Shown: positions 1 through 11,300, counted from the stretch's first letter. The stretch: 64,000 nt of DNA from Hyaloraphidium curvatum (GCA_025558095.1 JAIVFI010000011.1:496001-560000), one strand, 5' to 3'. Notes: generated from the letters alone by a model not told the origin. Translations and numbers: made by a program.

Positions 1-503
1 CAGCTTCCCGATGAGCCGCTTCCCCACGATTCCCTGGGGAGTAAACTCCCGCGCGGCCAGCTCCTCAGTGAGCCGCGCGATTTTTGCGTCCTTTTCCGCG
101 AGCTGCGCGCGCATCGCGACGTGCAGCGTCAGAAGCGCCGGGTCCAGCAGCTTCGAGGTCAAATTTGTCGAATCCGGGTGCAAGAGAGGCGCGAGCGACT
201 GCAGCTCCGACTGTACGACGCGTCAGACGCGTCCCCTCCGCGGGCCTCCCGACGCACCAGCAGGTTCTGCACCTCGGCCTCCTTCCTGCTCAGACGGATC
301 AGCAGGTTCGCCTCCCTGCCCTGGTACTGCTTCTTGAGCGCCGCGATTTCGCGCCGCAGCTCTTCGGCGTCGGCGGGACTGCCCGGCGCGGCCTTGGGCG
401 TCGTCGCCTGCGCGGGCGTCGGCGCGGCGCGCTTCGCGGGGCCGCCGGGCTGCGGCGGGTCGGCAGGCCGCTTGAACGCCGCCGGCGCGGGCGCGGACGC
501 CAT
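1..503 (-). CDS. WTAP/Mum2-like protein, 5' part (runs off window start)
   Basis: Exon 1 is 258-503 (82 codons). A 47-bp GT-AG intron lies at 211-257 and exon 2 continues from 210 past the window edge. The N-terminus is Ala/Pro-rich with a basic stretch, followed by a coiled coil (EELRREIAALKKQ). Exon 2 reads LLDPALLTLHVAMRAQLAEK, then an EEL-x-F-T-P block and GKRLIGKL. This order matches the conserved C-terminal signature of WTAP/Mum2 proteins (DPA..L...L...IxEKE..I..L.EEL...F.P.S..GK.LM.K). In that family the protein is a nuclear scaffold of the mRNA m6A methyltransferase complex. The family call rests on remembered consensus only. The C-terminus is outside the window. Confidence 0.6.
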
Positions 504-993
504 GATGCGGGCGGGTCGTGGTCCGAAGGGTGGCCGGGAACCGCCACCACCTGCCTTCCACCAAATTGGTGTGTGCGCTTAGAACATCTCTCCTCTTCCT
601 CTCCCCCACCACGGTAGGAAAGAGCGCGGGACTTTCGCTCTCGAATTCGGCGAAGAAGAACTGTTAATATTTCGGATCCCGGACCTTTGCTGCCTTTGTC
701 AGAGGTGTGGTCGGCCCGGATGCTCGTCGCGATGCACAGGACGACGCTCGTAGGGAGAAAGCACAGTCGTTGATGAAGCGGACTAGGACTAGGACATTGC
801 AGTTTTGTAGTCGAGATGCAGGCCGGCGATGCAAGGGTGGATGGGCGCGTCCTAATTGGAAGTGGCGAACTGGCTGGATGACGGCGCCGCAATCCAGCCA
901 ATCAGCAGACGCTGCTATGGAAATCAGCGGACGCTGCTATGGAGTCAGGAATGGTTCCACCATCTGTAGACTAGATTTGGACTGGCGCCGGAG
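504..993. other. Intergenic region between divergent genes
   Basis: This is the shared upstream region of the minus-strand WTAP-like gene and the plus-strand gene starting at 994. It contains an ATTGG/CCAAT-type box near 570. No other coding or RNA feature was seen. Confidence 0.4.
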
Positions 994-1599
994 ATGGAGC
1001 GGGTGCTCGACGAGGCTGATCGCGCAGCAGGGGCAGAACAGGCGGCCGCAGAGGAGCAGGCACAGCAAGGCGGACCAGCAGCTGATGGGCAGCACGAGGA
1101 GGACAAGGAGCGCGCGCGGCGCGAGCAGCGCAACGCCTTCATCGCCGGCAAGGTCAAGGAGGCGGTCGAGAGCCTCAGGGCTGAGCTTGCCGACGGCCGC
1201 AAGGAGCACTACAACCCGATCGTGCTCATCGGCGACGGCGGCCATGGCGGGCGAACCCCGGATCCTGACTCCCTCGCCGGGTTCCTGATGCGGCTGTTCC
1301 TCGTGATCTTGCTCGTTGAGTGGGGCACTTCTCAGGTAGGCTGGAGCGTTCTGCACCTGCGTGACTTTGGCTGACGCATTTCCCAGCGCTGCCCTTCGTG
1401 CTATTCGCAGCTACTCCCTACCGATTACCTCCACATCAAGCTCTGCCCCTCGTGCCCCGGGCATGACAGTACCGGGAAACTTAAGGTCGAGAAGAACGTT
1501 TCGGCGACTCTATGCTTTTATCGAATCTTTCTACACATCCTGGCAACGGGCACGCGGCCTCCGGCCTTCCGTGACCCGACTGCCAAACTCAATACCTGA
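994..1599 (+). CDS. Hypothetical protein with CxxC zinc-ribbon-like pair
   Basis: This is a two-exon prediction: 994-1335 and 1387-1599, with a 51-bp GT-AG intron, giving 184 aa. The N-terminal ~60 residues are charged and predicted helical (Glu/Ala/Gln/Arg rich). A short hydrophobic stretch (FLMRLFLVILLVEW) follows, which may be a membrane segment. Exon 2 opens with CPSC and has a second CPSC 17 residues later, consistent with a small zinc-binding ribbon. Splicing is supported by donor GTAGGC, acceptor TTTCCCAG and frame continuity. I do not recognise the family. Confidence 0.45.
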
Positions 1600-1840
1600 C
1601 AAACGAACCAGGTACTTTAGCTGAATGCGTGAGTGCACTGTGGTCGTGCATCGTGGATAGTTTACTCATGCGATAAGCTGTTTCGTGGAATTTGGTGTCC
1701 ACCGTTGTGTTTGGTGGCGGTTCCCGGATTCCGTAGGTCCGAACGATTCACGACCTGCTGCCAGCCAGCAGGCATCAGCGGGATCAGTCAATCACAGAAC
1801 CATTCGAGATTCAGCAATGTTCGCAACGTCATGCGCTAAG
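1600..1840. other. Intergenic, nothing recognised
   Basis: This is a convergent intergenic stretch between the gene ending at 1599 and the minus-strand gene ending at 1841. No repeat, RNA or coding signature was seen. Confidence 0.4.
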
Positions 1841-2961
1841 CTACCTTCCGGTACATTGCAACGCGCACGGCGGTCCCCAACGAGATTTGAGCCGGTCGGG
1901 GCCGCGATCGTCAAGCGCCTGCCACATTGCACTTTCCGGGTCGTCGGCGTCCATAGGCCGCTGTCTGGCGATGGAGACCTGGTCGGTTTGCTTCTCGACG
2001 ATTGCTTTCAGCTCCGTCAATCTCTCGCCGTTAGTATCGAGGTAGCAGTCGCAGAGATGGAGCACATTTGCTCTAGGCATGCCAAGTAGGATGTAGCTCG
2101 TACAGGCATGTATAAGCGTGAGCGTGCTGAGCGTGAAGGTGCGGCAAATGTGGTCCCAAGTCTGCCGGAAATCGGGGTCTTTATCCGGAAAGAACTCATC
2201 ATCGTTGGGGAACTGAACTGCGAGTACGTCGAGGCGCAGCTCCGGGTGGCGGAGGAGCGCGTTGGGAACCGATTGCACCGCAACACGATAACAGCTAGTC
2301 GCGAAGCTCAGGCCCCGGATTTTGGGGATCAGAGATGCGTACCGCGGATCTGCGACGAGTCTCTCTTCAAACGCGCCACCAACGTTTTGGTCGATGAAGA
2401 GGCACATGTCCGCGAGATTCGGTAGAGCGGCCACGGCTTCCAGGAACGATTCCGCAATCGGGCAGTCGTTGGCAACATTCAGGCAGAGATGGCGAAGCGT
2501 GGCGGGTAGCCTAAATCGGTCCCAAAAGGTCTCGTGAGGGACCTCGAGCCACTCCAATCGCAAGTGCTCCAGCTTCCTCATTCTGGCGATCAGGTTCAGT
2601 TGCTTCTTTCGAGGCGCATCGTTCATGAAATCGACGGTGAGCGACGTGAGGTCACGAAGAACGGATAGAAGGTAGAGCATTTCGTCGTCGCTGCGCTTTC
2701 TCCTTCGTTGACCGCGAGCGCGATCTCCGCCTCCCGAACCATAGTGCAGAGGCCGGCATCGTCCAAAAAAGGATGGCTCCAATCCACTTCCGGCAGATCA
2801 AGCTCAATCCGGCGAAGCAGCGAGTTGAGGGCAGCTGCGCGGAAAGAACGCGACACGTGGGCGCACGCGACGAGCGCCGCCCGGTCGCGGCGCAGTTGCG
2901 CGCAGATGGCGTCCTGAGGAGCATTCGCCCAGGTCGCCGCGCCGCGCTCGGCTCCCTCCAT
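1841..2961 (-). CDS. F-box-like protein
   Basis: Two exons are predicted on the minus strand: 2740-2961 and 1841-2695, with a 44-bp intron, giving about 358 aa. Residues ~10-50 resemble an F-box (DAICAQLR then ACAHVSRSFRAAALNSLLRR). The rest contains loosely leucine-rich segments (LRDLTSLTVDF, LEHLRLEWLEV, LRHLCLNVAN) of the kind found in F-box/LRR substrate receptors of SCF ubiquitin ligases. The intron boundary is the least certain point: a 92-bp alternative using a donor at GTGGAT also keeps the frame. The start codon is 86 bp from the oppositely oriented CDC23 start. Base composition is more AT-rich than in CDC23. Confidence 0.5.
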
Positions 2962-3047
2962 CACGAGTTGCTGGAGTGGATTTCCGGGGATTCGCGTCCC
3001 ATCAATCTCATTACGGGCGAACTCCGCGCCCTCTTCTCCGCCGTGCG
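2962..3047. promoter_or_regulatory. Short bidirectional promoter region
   Basis: Only 86 bp separate the start codons of the F-box-like gene (-) and CDC23 (+), so they must share a promoter or have very short 5' leaders. No TATA box is evident. Confidence 0.45.
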
Positions 3048-5157
3048 ATGGCGACGCCGTCCGCGGCCACGCCGAACCCGTTTGCGCCGGGCAGCGCGAC
3101 GGGCGGCCGCTTCCCGAACTTCGGCCGCGCGTCGTTCGCGTCGACGACCGCGTCGCCGTTCGCCCCGCCGCCGCCCGCGCCCTCGGGCGTCGACGAGGCG
3201 CGCCGGCTGCTGCGCGACGCGACGCGGCGATGCCGCGACTTCGGCCTACTGCGCTCGGCGAAGATGACCGCCGAGCTGCTGACGGCCCTCGCGCCCGCGC
3301 CGCCCGAGACCGAGCCGCGGCCAAAGTCGAAGCGGCACGCGCCGCCGTCGCCGCAGCCGGCCGACGACGACGACGAGGACGCGGACAGGCTGCTGCTGTC
3401 AAAGGCGTACTTTGACATGAAGGAGCTGGACCGCGCCGCGCAGGCGCTGGAGGGCTGCACGGGCAAGAAGGCCGTGTTTCAGCGGCTGTACTACCTGTAC
3501 CTGGCGGGCGAGCGCCGGAGGGAAGAGGACGCCGGAGACGTGCTCGGTGGGCTTCTCCGGACAGGATTCCGTTTGAGCATTGGGCTGACGACGCGTTTTC
3601 GAATCGGCAGGCCCGCTGGACCCCGTGCGGCACGTCAATCGCAACCTGCCCGACATCGAGACCGAGCTCTCGGCTCTCTACGAGGCCGGCGAGCGGGATC
3701 CCTTCATCTGCTACCTGTGAACCTTCTTCTGCGCTGCGAGATTGGACTTCATTTGATCTGATCCATTGCTCTATCCAGCTACGCGGTCGTCCTCGCGCGG
3801 CATCCCTCCCCCACCTCCCGCACGCAGGCTGCCGACATCCTCATCGCGGCAGTCACCGCCATGCCCTGCCTGTGGGCCGCCTGGGCCGAGCTCGGCTCCG
3901 TCCTGGCCTCGGGCACCCCCGACCTCCCGCCCGTCCTGGACCGCATCCCCGACCACTTCATGGCCACCCTCTTCCGCGTGCACCTGGCCACGGAGCACAT
4001 GTTCTTCCCCGGCGAGGAGGCCAAGGTGCACTCGTGGCTGGACTCGCTCGAGGGCTGGTTCCCGGGCTCCAAGCTGCTGCTCCGGCTGCGGGCCATAGTG
4101 CTCTACGAGTCGAGGGACTACGAGGCCGCCGAGGCCGCCTACTCGGGGCTGCTGTCCGATCCGCATTCGCTGGACGGGATGGACGGCTACGCCAACGTGC
4201 TCTTTGTCATGGAGAAGAGGGCCAAGCTGGGGTACCTGGCACAGCAGTGCGTGGGCGTGGACCGGTGGAGGCGAGAAACGGGCGTCGTCGTCGGTCAGTG
4301 GTCAACCGCAATTTGCATTCTTGCGTCGCTGACGCTCCGCTCGACAGGCAACTACTATTCCCTCCGCGGCGAGCACGAAAAGGCCGTCATGCACTTCCGC
4401 CGGGCCCTACGCCTGGACCGCAACTACCTCGCCGCGTGGACGCTCATGGGCCACGAGTACGTGGAGATGAAGAACACGGCGGCGGCGGTGGAGGCGTACC
4501 GCAGGGCGGTGGACATCAACCCGAGGGACTTCCGGGCGTGGTACGGACTGGGGCAGGCGTACGAGGTGCTGCGGATGCCATACTATTCGGTCTACTACTA
4601 TCAGCGGGCCGCGGCGATCAAGTGGGTTCCAAGCGCCGGCCTGCGAACACGACGCCGATCGCTGACCCCGCGTCGCTCATCGCAGACCCCACGACTCGCG
4701 CATGTGGACCGCCCTCGCCTCGGCCTACGAATCGCTGGCCTCGCACTCCGCTCCGCCGCCCGCCTCGTACGGCTACGGCGCCCCCACGACCCCGATCCCC
4801 GCCGCCCCCAACGACCGCCTCCTCGCCGCCATCCGCTGCTACAAGCGCGCCCTCCGCGGCAGCGAGGACGTCCCCTTTGCCCTGGTCCGCCTGGCGCGGC
4901 TGTACGGCGCCCTGGGCGACCACAGCGCGCAGAGGTTCTACTACGGCCTGGTGCACCGCGCGCGCGCGAGGCTGGGAGCGGGCGGGCCGAGCCCGGAGGA
5001 GTTTGCGGAGGCGTGCGTGTGGTTGGCGAGGGATGCGAGGGGGAGGGGGGAGCTGGCCGAGGCGGAGGCGTTCGCGGGGGAGGCGGGAGGGGGGGAGGAG
5101 GCGCGGAGCGTCGTGCGGGAGATCAGGGCGGCGGCGGCGGCGAGGGTGGCGGGCTAG
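3048..5157 (+). CDS. CDC23: Anaphase-promoting complex subunit 8 (Cdc23), TPR protein
   Basis: Five exons: 3048-3546, 3611-3716, 3779-4293, 4348-4621 and 4686-5157. The product is 621 aa, close to the usual Apc8 length. The N-terminal domain (RRLLRDATRRCRDFGLLRSA) resembles the Apc8 N-terminus. TPR repeats follow and include the Apc8 hallmarks NYYSLRGEHEKAV, AWTLMGHEYVEMKN, RAWYGLGQAYEVLRMPYYS and DSRMWTALASAYE. Apc8 is a scaffold TPR subunit of the APC/C, the ubiquitin ligase that drives anaphase and mitotic exit. All four introns are GT-AG and 54-64 bp long with compatible phases. An Asp/Glu-rich insert lies near residues 105-115. The C-terminus is Gly/Glu/Ala rich. Confidence 0.93.
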
Positions 5158-5220
5158 TTGTCAGGGCGGTAATGTTCGACCAAGCGAACAACTTGACGCG
5201 CATGGGCCAAGCTGGAGCAA

Positions 5221-5526
5221 TCAGCGGACCTGCGCCTCGCCAGTCCACTTGATGTTGTTGCCCGGATCAACCCATGCGTGCACCTTGACGACGCTTCCGT
5301 TGATCTCGGTGATCCTCGCATCTCCCCTGTTGCCGATTACGGGACTTCCGTGGCGGGTCAGTGTTGCATACGGGCAGACGGTGACGGTACCCACGAGCCG
5401 TCAATGGTGAAGTTGCACACGGCGCTTTCGACTGGGGCTCCGAAGTCGTACAAGAAATCGCGCCTGTCGCCCACAACTATCGGAAGAACACGGTTAGGGC
5501 GCCAACGGAGAAGCTGCAGACCACTT
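5221..5526 (-). other. Coding-like minus-strand segment, possible 3' exons
   Basis: Two open segments on the minus strand have protein-like composition. One, in the frame ending at 5358, contains DFLYDFGAPVESAVCNFTI. The other, ending with TGA at 5221-5223, contains ARITEINGSVVKVHAWVDPG. They are in different frames, so an intron would be needed to join them. They could be downstream exons of the interrupted gene at 5527 or remains of a separate gene. I could not find a consistent splice model. Confidence 0.3.
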
Positions 5527-6082
5527 TCACCCACTCCCGAAGAGACCGGAGCACTTGAGCTCCCCAGATCGGCTAAGCGTTCTTGCTGTACGAATGGTCG
5601 TCGATGATGGCTCCGATGCCGAAGCAACCGCAGCAACTGCTTTCGGGTACAGATCGTCGTACGACGGCGGCTCCGGGGCAGAGAGAGGAGATGCTATGCC
5701 CAGGAAGCTATCCAAAGGTGCTGGCTCCAATTGCATCCCGGTGGCAATCATCCCCTGCGAGATCTCTGCCCCACTCGGAAGAGGCACTTGATTGGCAATT
5801 GCTGGAACAACATGGGCCTTCAAACGCGCGTCGATGATCGAAGCCTCGTTGTCCAGCTCTGATGCCTCCCCCATCCCATCATTTGAGATTTCAAGTGGAA
5901 GATCCGCATCTCCGGCCCCAGATCCAGTTGCTGGACTGTCTTGGGCGGGAATTGGAAGTATCGGCGTTGAGATGGCCATGCTGGGCTCCGAAACTGCGGC
6001 GGCAGGCACAGCCAAAGACGTCGATTCGGACCTTGCCAGATTGGCAGACCCCTCAAGTCCGCTGCCGTTGGCTTCCGAATCC
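5527..6082 (-). pseudogene. 3' half of host gene interrupted by LTR element
   Basis: This open frame runs from the element boundary at 6082 to a TGA at 5527-5529 (about 184 codons). It is low-complexity, Ser/Pro/Ala rich and contains PPSYDDLYPKA. The 5' half of the same gene lies beyond the retrotransposon at 14699-15816. Removing the 4-bp duplicated target (ATCC on the plus strand) brings the two halves into one frame (…SLASD then SEANGSG…). The gene is therefore a single coding unit split by 8.6 kb of element. The function is not recognised. Confidence 0.65.
6079..6082. repeat. Target-site duplication ATCC (left)
   Basis: ATCC directly precedes the 5' LTR and recurs at 14699-14702 directly after the 3' LTR of copy 1. 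A 4-bp duplication is within the range of Ty3/gypsy integrases. Confidence 0.75.
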
Positions 6083-6558
6083 TGCGAAGGTACAGGACGT
6101 CTGACATTCGGACAAGGGTATTTTCATTTTCGGTTCGGAGGCGTGGAGGCGTCGGTCCTCGCGATCGACTCGTGATCGACTCGCGATCGACTCGCGAGTG
6201 ACTCGCGAGTCACTCGCGAGCGACTCGCGAGCGACTCGCAAGTGACTCGGCACAGCCACCCTCCTGGGATATATAAAGAGCGGGACATGTAACAGTACAA
6301 TCTTGATCGCCAGTTGACTCTACGTGCTCTCCGTGTCGTTCGACCACCGTGCGGAACCCCGCCCGGCCGGATCCTCGTTCTGAGAGCCCTTGGGACGCAC
6401 CCCGGGAGACATCCCGTAACCTCTTTCCCCCGGCTACAGTCAAGTATCTTCAGCGCTGTTCGCTTATTCATATTCAGGGCCTATCCGACCCGAAGAGCCG
6501 AGCGGGATTCGCGCGCCGGGTTAGAGCTTCAGGCCCGGTTCCGACCCGGACCGTCGCA
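6083..6558 (+). repeat. 5' LTR, copy 1
   Basis: It starts TGCGAAGGTACAGG and ends CCGACCCGGACCGTCGCA. The same sequence recurs at 14223-14698 with an offset of 8140 bp. It carries an 11-bp repeat array and a TATA box. Confidence 0.9.
6157..6280 (+). promoter_or_regulatory. LTR promoter: 11-bp repeat array plus TATA box
   Basis: About eight units of an 11-bp motif (consensus ACTCGCGANNS) start at 6168, 6179, 6190, 6201, 6212, 6223, 6234 and 6245 without a phase slip. A strong TATA box, ATATATAAAG, lies at about 6270, some 26 bp after the last unit begins. The period is about one DNA helical turn, so the sites face the same side of the helix. They are likely host transcription-factor sites driving the genomic transcript. 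Confidence 0.75.
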
Positions 6559-6559
6559 C

Positions 6560-6577
6560 TGGTCCGACCTCCGTGAT
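6560..6577 (+). other. Primer-binding site (PBS)
   Basis: TGGTCCGACCTCCGTGAT begins one base after the LTR end. A TGG start complementary to the CCA end of a tRNA is the standard layout. I could not assign the tRNA species. The same site follows the LTR-with-LINE of each later copy. Confidence 0.7.
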
Positions 6578-6725
6578 CCTGCTCTCGGGTCTTCGACACC
6601 TCGTTCGACTTCAGTTTCGACTTCGATAATCCAAAAACAACTTCGCCTGGCACCGGCGCTTGTCGACTGCCACTCTTTTCTGTCAACCGTATTCCGTCAA
6701 CCAAGTTCATTCCCCTTCGCCAAAC

Positions 6726-8381
6726 ATGGACCCCGTTCAAGAAGCCGCCCCTCAGCAGGAGGTTCAGCAGCCTCAGGAAGCTAACGATTTGCAGAACAAC
6801 CCGCAGGCCCAGGCGATTATCCAAGCTGCGCAGGCCGCGATCCAGCAAGTCGGCGCCGCCGCCAACGACGTCGCCCAACTCGCCGCCCAGCAAGCCGCCC
6901 AGCAAGCCGTCGCCGATCAGCTTGCCGCTCAGCTCGTGGCGCAACAGACCGCTCAGCAGTTGCCAGCTGCCCAAGTTCAACAGCAAGCCGCCGCCGAGCA
7001 GCTTGCAGCGCAGCAGCTCCAGCAGCTCGCCGCACAGCAGCAGGGTCAGCGGAGCGAGCAAGCCCCGGCTGTCAACGCTGCCGCCGCTGGTCTCCAGCCG
7101 CAGCAGTTCGTCGACGCCGTACGGGCCATCGTTGGCGCTCAGCCGCCGAACGATGGAAGCACCGGCCTCCCCCAGGCGGATCGCCAGGGCGGAGCCGCCA
7201 AGCTCCCGGCTCAGCTGCTGCCTGCTTCTGTTCAGCCCTTCGATCCCGCTACGCAGGACCCGGAAGACTTCTTCCGCGACCTCACTACGGTTCTCACGGC
7301 GTTCGGCTCCATCAACAACCTCGTCAAGGTCTTCCCGGTCTTCCTTGGGCCTCTGCCGCGCGCAATGTGGCACAACATCACGCCGCAGAACCGCCCTCCG
7401 GACTATCCCGCGACGGCCACCTATCCTCCGGTGACCCAGAACGATGTGCTTGCCTGGCTACGCTACCACTTCGAGCCCCGCGACGCATCGATGCATTATC
7501 GCCGGCACTACAACACGATTCAGATGACCAACGATGAGACCCTCGACGCCTTCGTTGCCCGCGTATCCCTGGCCGAGACGCGTTTCCTCTCGCACTGCGG
7601 CGATCAGCTTCCTACCAGGGAAGTGCAAGACAGCGTGTACGGCCAGAACCTGCTCTACGGACTGCGCCCGGAGCTACGCGGGAAGGCGCTGGAGCTCCTC
7701 GGGGATCACCTCATCAACCGCACTTCCGTCACCAAGGTCATCGAGAAGATGCGCACCGTCATGCAAGCATCGGGCCCTGCGCAGCCGCGCGACATCCGTT
7801 TCCTGGGCCAGAACTCGATTTCGGAGATTCCGGCTCTGGTCGGCCAGCACTCGTCTTCGGGCTCCTCCAAGGCGACCGACAAGGCGACGACGGAAGTGCT
7901 GCTGGCTCATACGCAGGCTCTCACAAAGCTGCTGGAGCCTAAGGGAGAGCGCAGGCCCACCGGTGGACCGCCGGGGGAGTCTGCGTTCCGGCCTCCGCGC
8001 CGTTTCGTCCCCTTCCAGTCTCGTCGGAGCCAGCCGTTGCCGCCTTCGGGGCCGAACAGCGACCTCGTCGAGATCAAGGAGCTCATCACCAAGCTGCTGC
8101 CGTCGCCTCGCCATCAGGTTCAGGCCGCGGAGACCAGGTCGAACCCCCCCGCGAGGCCTCCTCCGATCGATCGGCCCCGCCAGCAGCAGGAGCGCCAGGA
8201 TCGCCGGCCCTTCACCTCGGAGTACCGCGACCAGAAGCGCTTCCAGCCTCGCCACTGCCATCTCTGTGGCATGGATGGGCATGCTCAGGACGAGTGCTGG
8301 GAGTTGGAGAAGAATGCCAACCGCCGCCCACTCAACTGGAAGTCTCGCCTCGGCAACACCCCTTCGATGCCAAAAAACTAG
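6726..8381 (+). CDS. gag: Gag polyprotein, copy 1
   Basis: The product is 551 aa from the ATG in CCAAACATGG; the upstream in-frame ATG at 6660 has a poorer context. The N-terminal ~120 residues are an Ala/Gln-rich repeat region (AAQQAAQQAV, QLAAQQLQQLAAQQQ) that may form coiled coils. The middle part resembles a retrotransposon capsid (DPEDFFRDLTTVLTAFGS, WLRYHFEPRD, ETLDAFVARV). The C-terminus has a CCHC zinc knuckle, C-x2-C-x4-H-x4-C (CHLCGMDGHAQDEC), for RNA binding. Translation ends at TAG 8379-8381, directly after a frameshift heptamer. Confidence 0.9.
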   Translation: MDPVQEAAPQQEVQQPQEANDLQNNPQAQAIIQAAQAAIQQVGAAANDVAQLAAQQAAQQAVADQLAAQLVAQQTAQQLPAAQVQQQAAAEQLAAQQLQQLAAQQQGQRSEQAPAVNAAAAGLQPQQFVDAVRAIVGAQPPNDGSTGLPQADRQGGAAKLPAQLLPASVQPFDPATQDPEDFFRDLTTVLTAFGSINNLVKVFPVFLGPLPRAMWHNITPQNRPPDYPATATYPPVTQNDVLAWLRYHFEPRDASMHYRRHYNTIQMTNDETLDAFVARVSLAETRFLSHCGDQLPTREVQDSVYGQNLLYGLRPELRGKALELLGDHLINRTSVTKVIEKMRTVMQASGPAQPRDIRFLGQNSISEIPALVGQHSSSGSSKATDKATTEVLLAHTQALTKLLEPKGERRPTGGPPGESAFRPPRRFVPFQSRRSQPLPPSGPNSDLVEIKELITKLLPSPRHQVQAAETRSNPPARPPPIDRPRQQQERQDRRPFTSEYRDQKRFQPRHCHLCGMDGHAQDECWELEKNANRRPLNWKSRLGNTPSMPKN

Positions 8382-11300
8382 CTTTGCCCTCAGTGCCGCA
8401 CGGCCATAGGGGGGCAGAGATCCAAGCTCTTGAACCACATGTGGAACCTCTTCCTGGAACTTCCCCGCTGCCGGACGGCACGGACCCTTCATCTCCTGGC
8501 GGATCGCCGGAGTTGTCGGATTCCGCGACCGATGAACCGACGGCGGAGGACCACGTTCATCATTGGCCCTTCGGGGGCACGGAGTACATCCTCTTCCTCG
8601 AGGCGGAGGCAGCTCGACAGGCCGCCGTTCGTCAGCAGCGGGAGGCGCTCATGCCGATCGACGAGACCCTGGCCCCGCCGCCGGCAGCGGATTCGGCGTC
8701 GCCCGGCTCGGTCGAGGTCGTGGGAAACGGTGAACCGGCGGCACAGGATGCGGACGCGGGATCAGCGGATGCACCTATGCACGAGGGCCCGACCGTCCGC
8801 GCCGTTCCCGGACCTTTCGAAAGGCCCCCTCCTCCTTCCGCCTACGCACGACCACCGCTGCCTGGCCCTCGGCCTCGCCCGCGGCCACCTGCTCCGGTCG
8901 CCCCTCCGCCGGATCGCTGGACGTGGACTTCGCAAGTGCAGTTCCACTATCAGGCGGCACGCGTTTCGGCATGGGTCAACGGCGTGAATACCCCCGCGGC
9001 CCTCGTCGACTCCGGTGCCTCAGTGGTGGCGGTTCGGTCGTCCTTCTTCTGCCGGATCCACCCGTCGCCACCGATCAAACCATGGACACTCGGCACCCTC
9101 AGCACGGCCGCGGCCGGCGGAACCATGTGGGTCCGCGGAGTTGCTAAGATGGACATCCTGGTCGGGAATCAACACTGCGTCATGGACGTCGCCATCATGG
9201 ACGGTCTCATGGACGACGTGATCCTCGGCACCCCTTGGCTCTCCGCCCTACGCGTTCAGATGGACTGGGAGACGCCGGTCCTCTATTTCAAGGACGATCC
9301 GGAGGGGGTCGTCGTGCCAATGCACATTGTTGCGCGACCGCTCTTCGGATCACACCTGGTCGCCCCGCTCCATTCAACCACCTCCATCACGGTCTACCCC
9401 AACGAGGACGTCTCGATCACCGCTGAGCTGGCCCCGACGACTCCCTTGGCGACCGTCGTGGAGATGGACTTGACAGGGGTCATCGAGACGCCGAACACTT
9501 CGCCGTTCGATCGCCTCTTCATCATCCCGTCGGCGACGCCCGACAGAGACGGTCGGCTGCCGATTCTCATCCGCAACTACGGGACGACACCGGTCACGAT
9601 CGGCCCGGGCACCCACCTCGGCCGCTTCCGCGTGCGGATTCCTGGATTTCTCGCTCCGGAACCGCCCACGTATCTGGCTCCCGCGCAGATCTCGATGCTG
9701 GAGCCCGAGCTGCCCCACACCGAACCGGCCGAATCCACGCTCACGGTCGAGGAGACCATCGATCTGTTCGCGGTGCCCTCGCCGGGATCGATTGGACCAC
9801 CTCAGCCTCCCGGCGTGGAGCCTCCTCCGGTCGAGGCTATCGAGCTCAAGATGGACCAAACGATCCTGAGCGAGGGGGACAAACCTCGTTTCCATAAGCT
9901 CTGCGACCGCTACCGGGACGTGTTTGGTCCTTGGATCGGCAAGCTGCGCAACCATCGCTTCCGGATCGACACGGGCGACCTCAAGCCGATCCACCAGATG
10001 CCGTACCGGACCCCGTTCCGGCTTCGCGGGGAAATGGACAAGATCATCGACGACCTGCTCGTGCAGGGCGTAGTCGTCCCCTCGCGAAGCCCCTGGGCCA
10101 CGCCCTGCATCATGGTGCCAAAAGGGCACGGCTCGGGCGAATGGCGCCTGGTGATCGATTACCGGAAGCTCAACGCCGCCACCAAGCGCGACGTCTACCC
10201 GATGAAGAACCCAAGCGACACTCTCGCTCTCCTCAGCGCGGCCAAGGTGTGGAGCGTTTGCGACATCCGCTCCGGCTTTTGGCACGTGGAGGTGGCCGAC
10301 GAGGACAAGGAAAAGACGGCCTTCACGACGCACCGCGGTCTCTACCAGTGGGAGCGGATGGCCATGGGCTTTACCAACGCTCCTGCAACCTTTGCTCGGA
10401 TCATGGACGAGCTCCTCGCCGGCCTCCAGTGGTACTGCTTGGTGGTCTTCATCGACGACATCATTATCTTCTCGCAGACGGTCGACGAGCACCTCGTGCA
10501 CCTGGAGCTCCTCTTTGACCGACTGCGCGAGGCCGGGATGACTCTGAAGCTGGCCAAATGCAAGTTCTTCCGCCGCGAGGTCAAATACCTCGGGCATTAC
10601 GTCACCGCCGACGGCCTCAAGGTCGACCCCGAGAAGACCCGCGCGGTGGACCAGTTCCCCCGCCCAACGACCAAGAAGGAGCTCCAATCGTTTCTCGGCC
10701 TCTCCAACTACTATCGCCCCTTCATTGCCGGCTACGCCAACATTGCCAGCCCGCTCACCCGCCTGACGCAGGACGGCGTCTCGGTCTCTCGGGCCTGGGA
10801 CGACGCATGCGAGGCCGCCTTCCGTATGCTAAAGGAACGGCTTACGTCGGCGCCCGTGCTCCGTCGCCCCGACTTTTCCAAGCGCTTCGTCTTGTTCACG
10901 GATGCCAGCGATATCGGCCTCGGCGCGGTGCTCAGCCAGCGGGACTCCGATGGCAAGGAGTACGTCATCGCCTACGCCAGCCGCGCTCTGCAGCCGAACG
11001 AGCGCAAGTGGGACACTCGGGAGCGCGAAGCCCTGGCCGTTGTTTGGGCATGCGAGCATTTCCGGGCGTATTTGATCGGGGACGAGTTTGAGGTGGTCAC
11101 CGACCATAGCGCCCTCAAATGGCTCTTGGAGACCTCCAAGCCGGGCCGCCTACAGCGCTGGATCCTCCGGCTCTCGGACTTCAGGTTCCAGATCATCCAT
11201 CGCTCGGGCAAAGCGAACTCCAACGCCGACTTCCTGTCTCGTCAGCTCGTGGCGCCGTCGCCCGACGAGGACGTGCCTATGGGCGACCCCGAGGAAATCT

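Noticed and set aside
6474-7373. 299-codon minus-strand frame opposite gag with Leu/Gly-rich protein
   Set aside because: It is the complement of the Gln/Ala-rich gag repeats; its composition is a by-product of the opposite strand and it has no start context or motif.
9374-10687. Long 437-codon minus-strand frame opposite pol (and its copies)
   Set aside because: It is an antisense shadow of the conserved protease/RT region, with no protein-family motif, and results from GC-rich codon structure.
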